Assembly (NCBI RefSeq): GCF_000003815.2
Contig: NC_049985.1
Location: 22,989,862-23,053,861 of the forward strand
Source: Branchiostoma floridae
Lineage: Eukaryota; Chordata; Leptocardii; Amphioxiformes; Branchiostomatidae
DNA: 64,000 nucleotides
Direction of reading: 5' to 3'
Positions 63,315 through 64,000 of the stretch are shown in pieces (the stretch's first letter is position 1; each line of letters opens with the position of its first letter). A model generated the notes under the pieces. It made no database searches and was not told the DNA's origin. It was given only the letters and a program-made list of their open reading frames with translations. The position numbers and the translations under genes were made by a program.

Positions 63315-63870
63315 CTGAAAATTAAGAAATATAATAATTTTAGTAATATTTGGAAAATGAGCTATGTTGTGACGTCCCATTTGGAAAAATGGCCCCTCCC
63401 GGTAGCTTACGTGTCGTTTTTCTACTTGGCCCGTGGAGGACTCGGTGACTATTTTGGGGCACGGCTGGGCAACTGTTTTTTTAACACGCAGTTAAAATAA
63501 ACCTGGGACAAATAGACGCCGTCAATTACCCATGAAAACACCTAGAGGTAACCCCCCTCCCCCGTATACGGCAGTCCACCGGGACAAATCTATGGCTTTG
63601 GACCCAGGCCAGAGCCGCATCCCTTTGACACATGTACAGGTAACATACATTCAAGTACATGTAGTTGACTTGCCATTTATACAGTGTTAATGGCGAAAAT
63701 AGATGAAAGAGTATACATTCTTTGTGATAAAGGCGCCGCAAGCTTTTATTTTGTCCTCGTGTCTACATCCTAATGGTATATTCATCGGAGCAGAACACTT
63801 TTCTGGTACCGATTGGCGCCTGTTTTGTTGTAAGGCGGATCTCATCAAACTGATATCAGATCCTGATCCA
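63315..63870 (-). other. GH31 intron, continues past the window
   Basis: No exon for the conserved segment before RQN was found. The segment 63540-63620 shares tccaccg.gacaaat.tatggctt with 39690-39720, a dispersed repeat. Confidence 0.65.
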
Positions 63871-63873
63871 TCA

Positions 63874-64000
63874 TGGAAACGCCCTAGAGGCCGCCCAAGA
63901 GGGAGATGGGAAGATCAGGTCTTTAAAACACTCCAGGAGATGGGGGTCTCCAGATCCGACTGGACTGTCTACTCCCATTGCAGAACAACGTAGCGAGAAC
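63874..64000 (+). mobile_element. LINE C-terminal fragment
   Basis: The frame reads KRPRGRPRGRWEDQV then MGVSRSDWTVYSHCRTT, stop at 63991. The G-R-P-x-x-R-W-x-D pattern near the end of a reverse-transcriptase ORF is common in LINEs. Only the last 40 residues are present; it lies antisense within the GH31 intron. Confidence 0.55.

Noticed and set aside
63150-63500. 116-codon plus-strand frame
   Set aside because: Antisense shadow of the GH31 DDGES exon and its introns.

Overview
The window looks like a piece of a cephalochordate (amphioxus, Branchiostoma-type) nuclear genome. It has split genes with GT..AG introns, vertebrate-like receptor exons, no operons, about 90% non-coding DNA, and many short non-autonomous transposons and tRNA-derived SINEs. 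The species is inferred from style and gene content, not proven. Two assembly gaps are present (44872-44971 and 50197-50793).

Three protein-coding genes can be supported, all by splice-phase-consistent exon chains. (1) Plus strand, 5644-34684: the 3' part of a glycine-receptor alpha-like Cys-loop chloride channel. Its four exons carry the Cys loop, the loop C region, M1-M3 in one 365-nt exon, and the M3-M4 loop plus M4. The signal peptide and most of the ligand-binding domain must lie left of the window. (2) Plus strand, 53884-58607: a small secreted protein (signal peptide, coiled coil, cysteine-rich C-terminus) of unrecognised family. Its third exon holds an in-frame TAG and its best donor breaks phase with exon 4, so it is a damaged allele, a pseudogene, or a gene that uses another donor. 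(3) Minus strand, 60783-63314: the last four exons of a GH31 alpha-glucosidase. They end in a hydrophobic tail that looks like a GPI-anchor signal, and the catalytic exons lie right of the window. Genes 2 and 3 converge on a 2.2-kb intergenic stretch.

The rest is introns and intergenic DNA rich in mobile elements. By family and target-site duplication (TSD) these are: piggyBac-like MITEs (TTAA; 3675-4022, 32451-32792, 47040-47259, 61180 onward), PIF/Harbinger-like MITEs (TAA/TTA; 29121-29582, 44146-44678, 53353-53728), a hAT-like MITE with a perfect 8-bp TSD (47672-48034), fold-back elements with 9-bp TSDs (15522-15658, 17873-18104, 43046-43700), a pogo-like MITE nested in the last of these (43098-43581), an internally deleted mariner (21661-22246), a TATA-flanked MITE family, two kinds of tRNA-derived SINE, and LINE 3' fragments. 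Other structures are a five-unit ~202-bp satellite array (14498-15496) and a perfect 37-bp inverted repeat (22583-22671). Several elements touch the genes: one ends about 65 bp upstream of the TATA box of gene 2, one abuts its exon 3 acceptor, and one starts 17 bp after its stop codon.

I found no CRISPR array, rRNA or intact tRNA gene. No single new system is evident. The most unusual items are the perfect hairpin, the broken secreted-protein gene hemmed in by transposons, the GPI-like glucosidase tail and the hammerhead-like repeat motifs.
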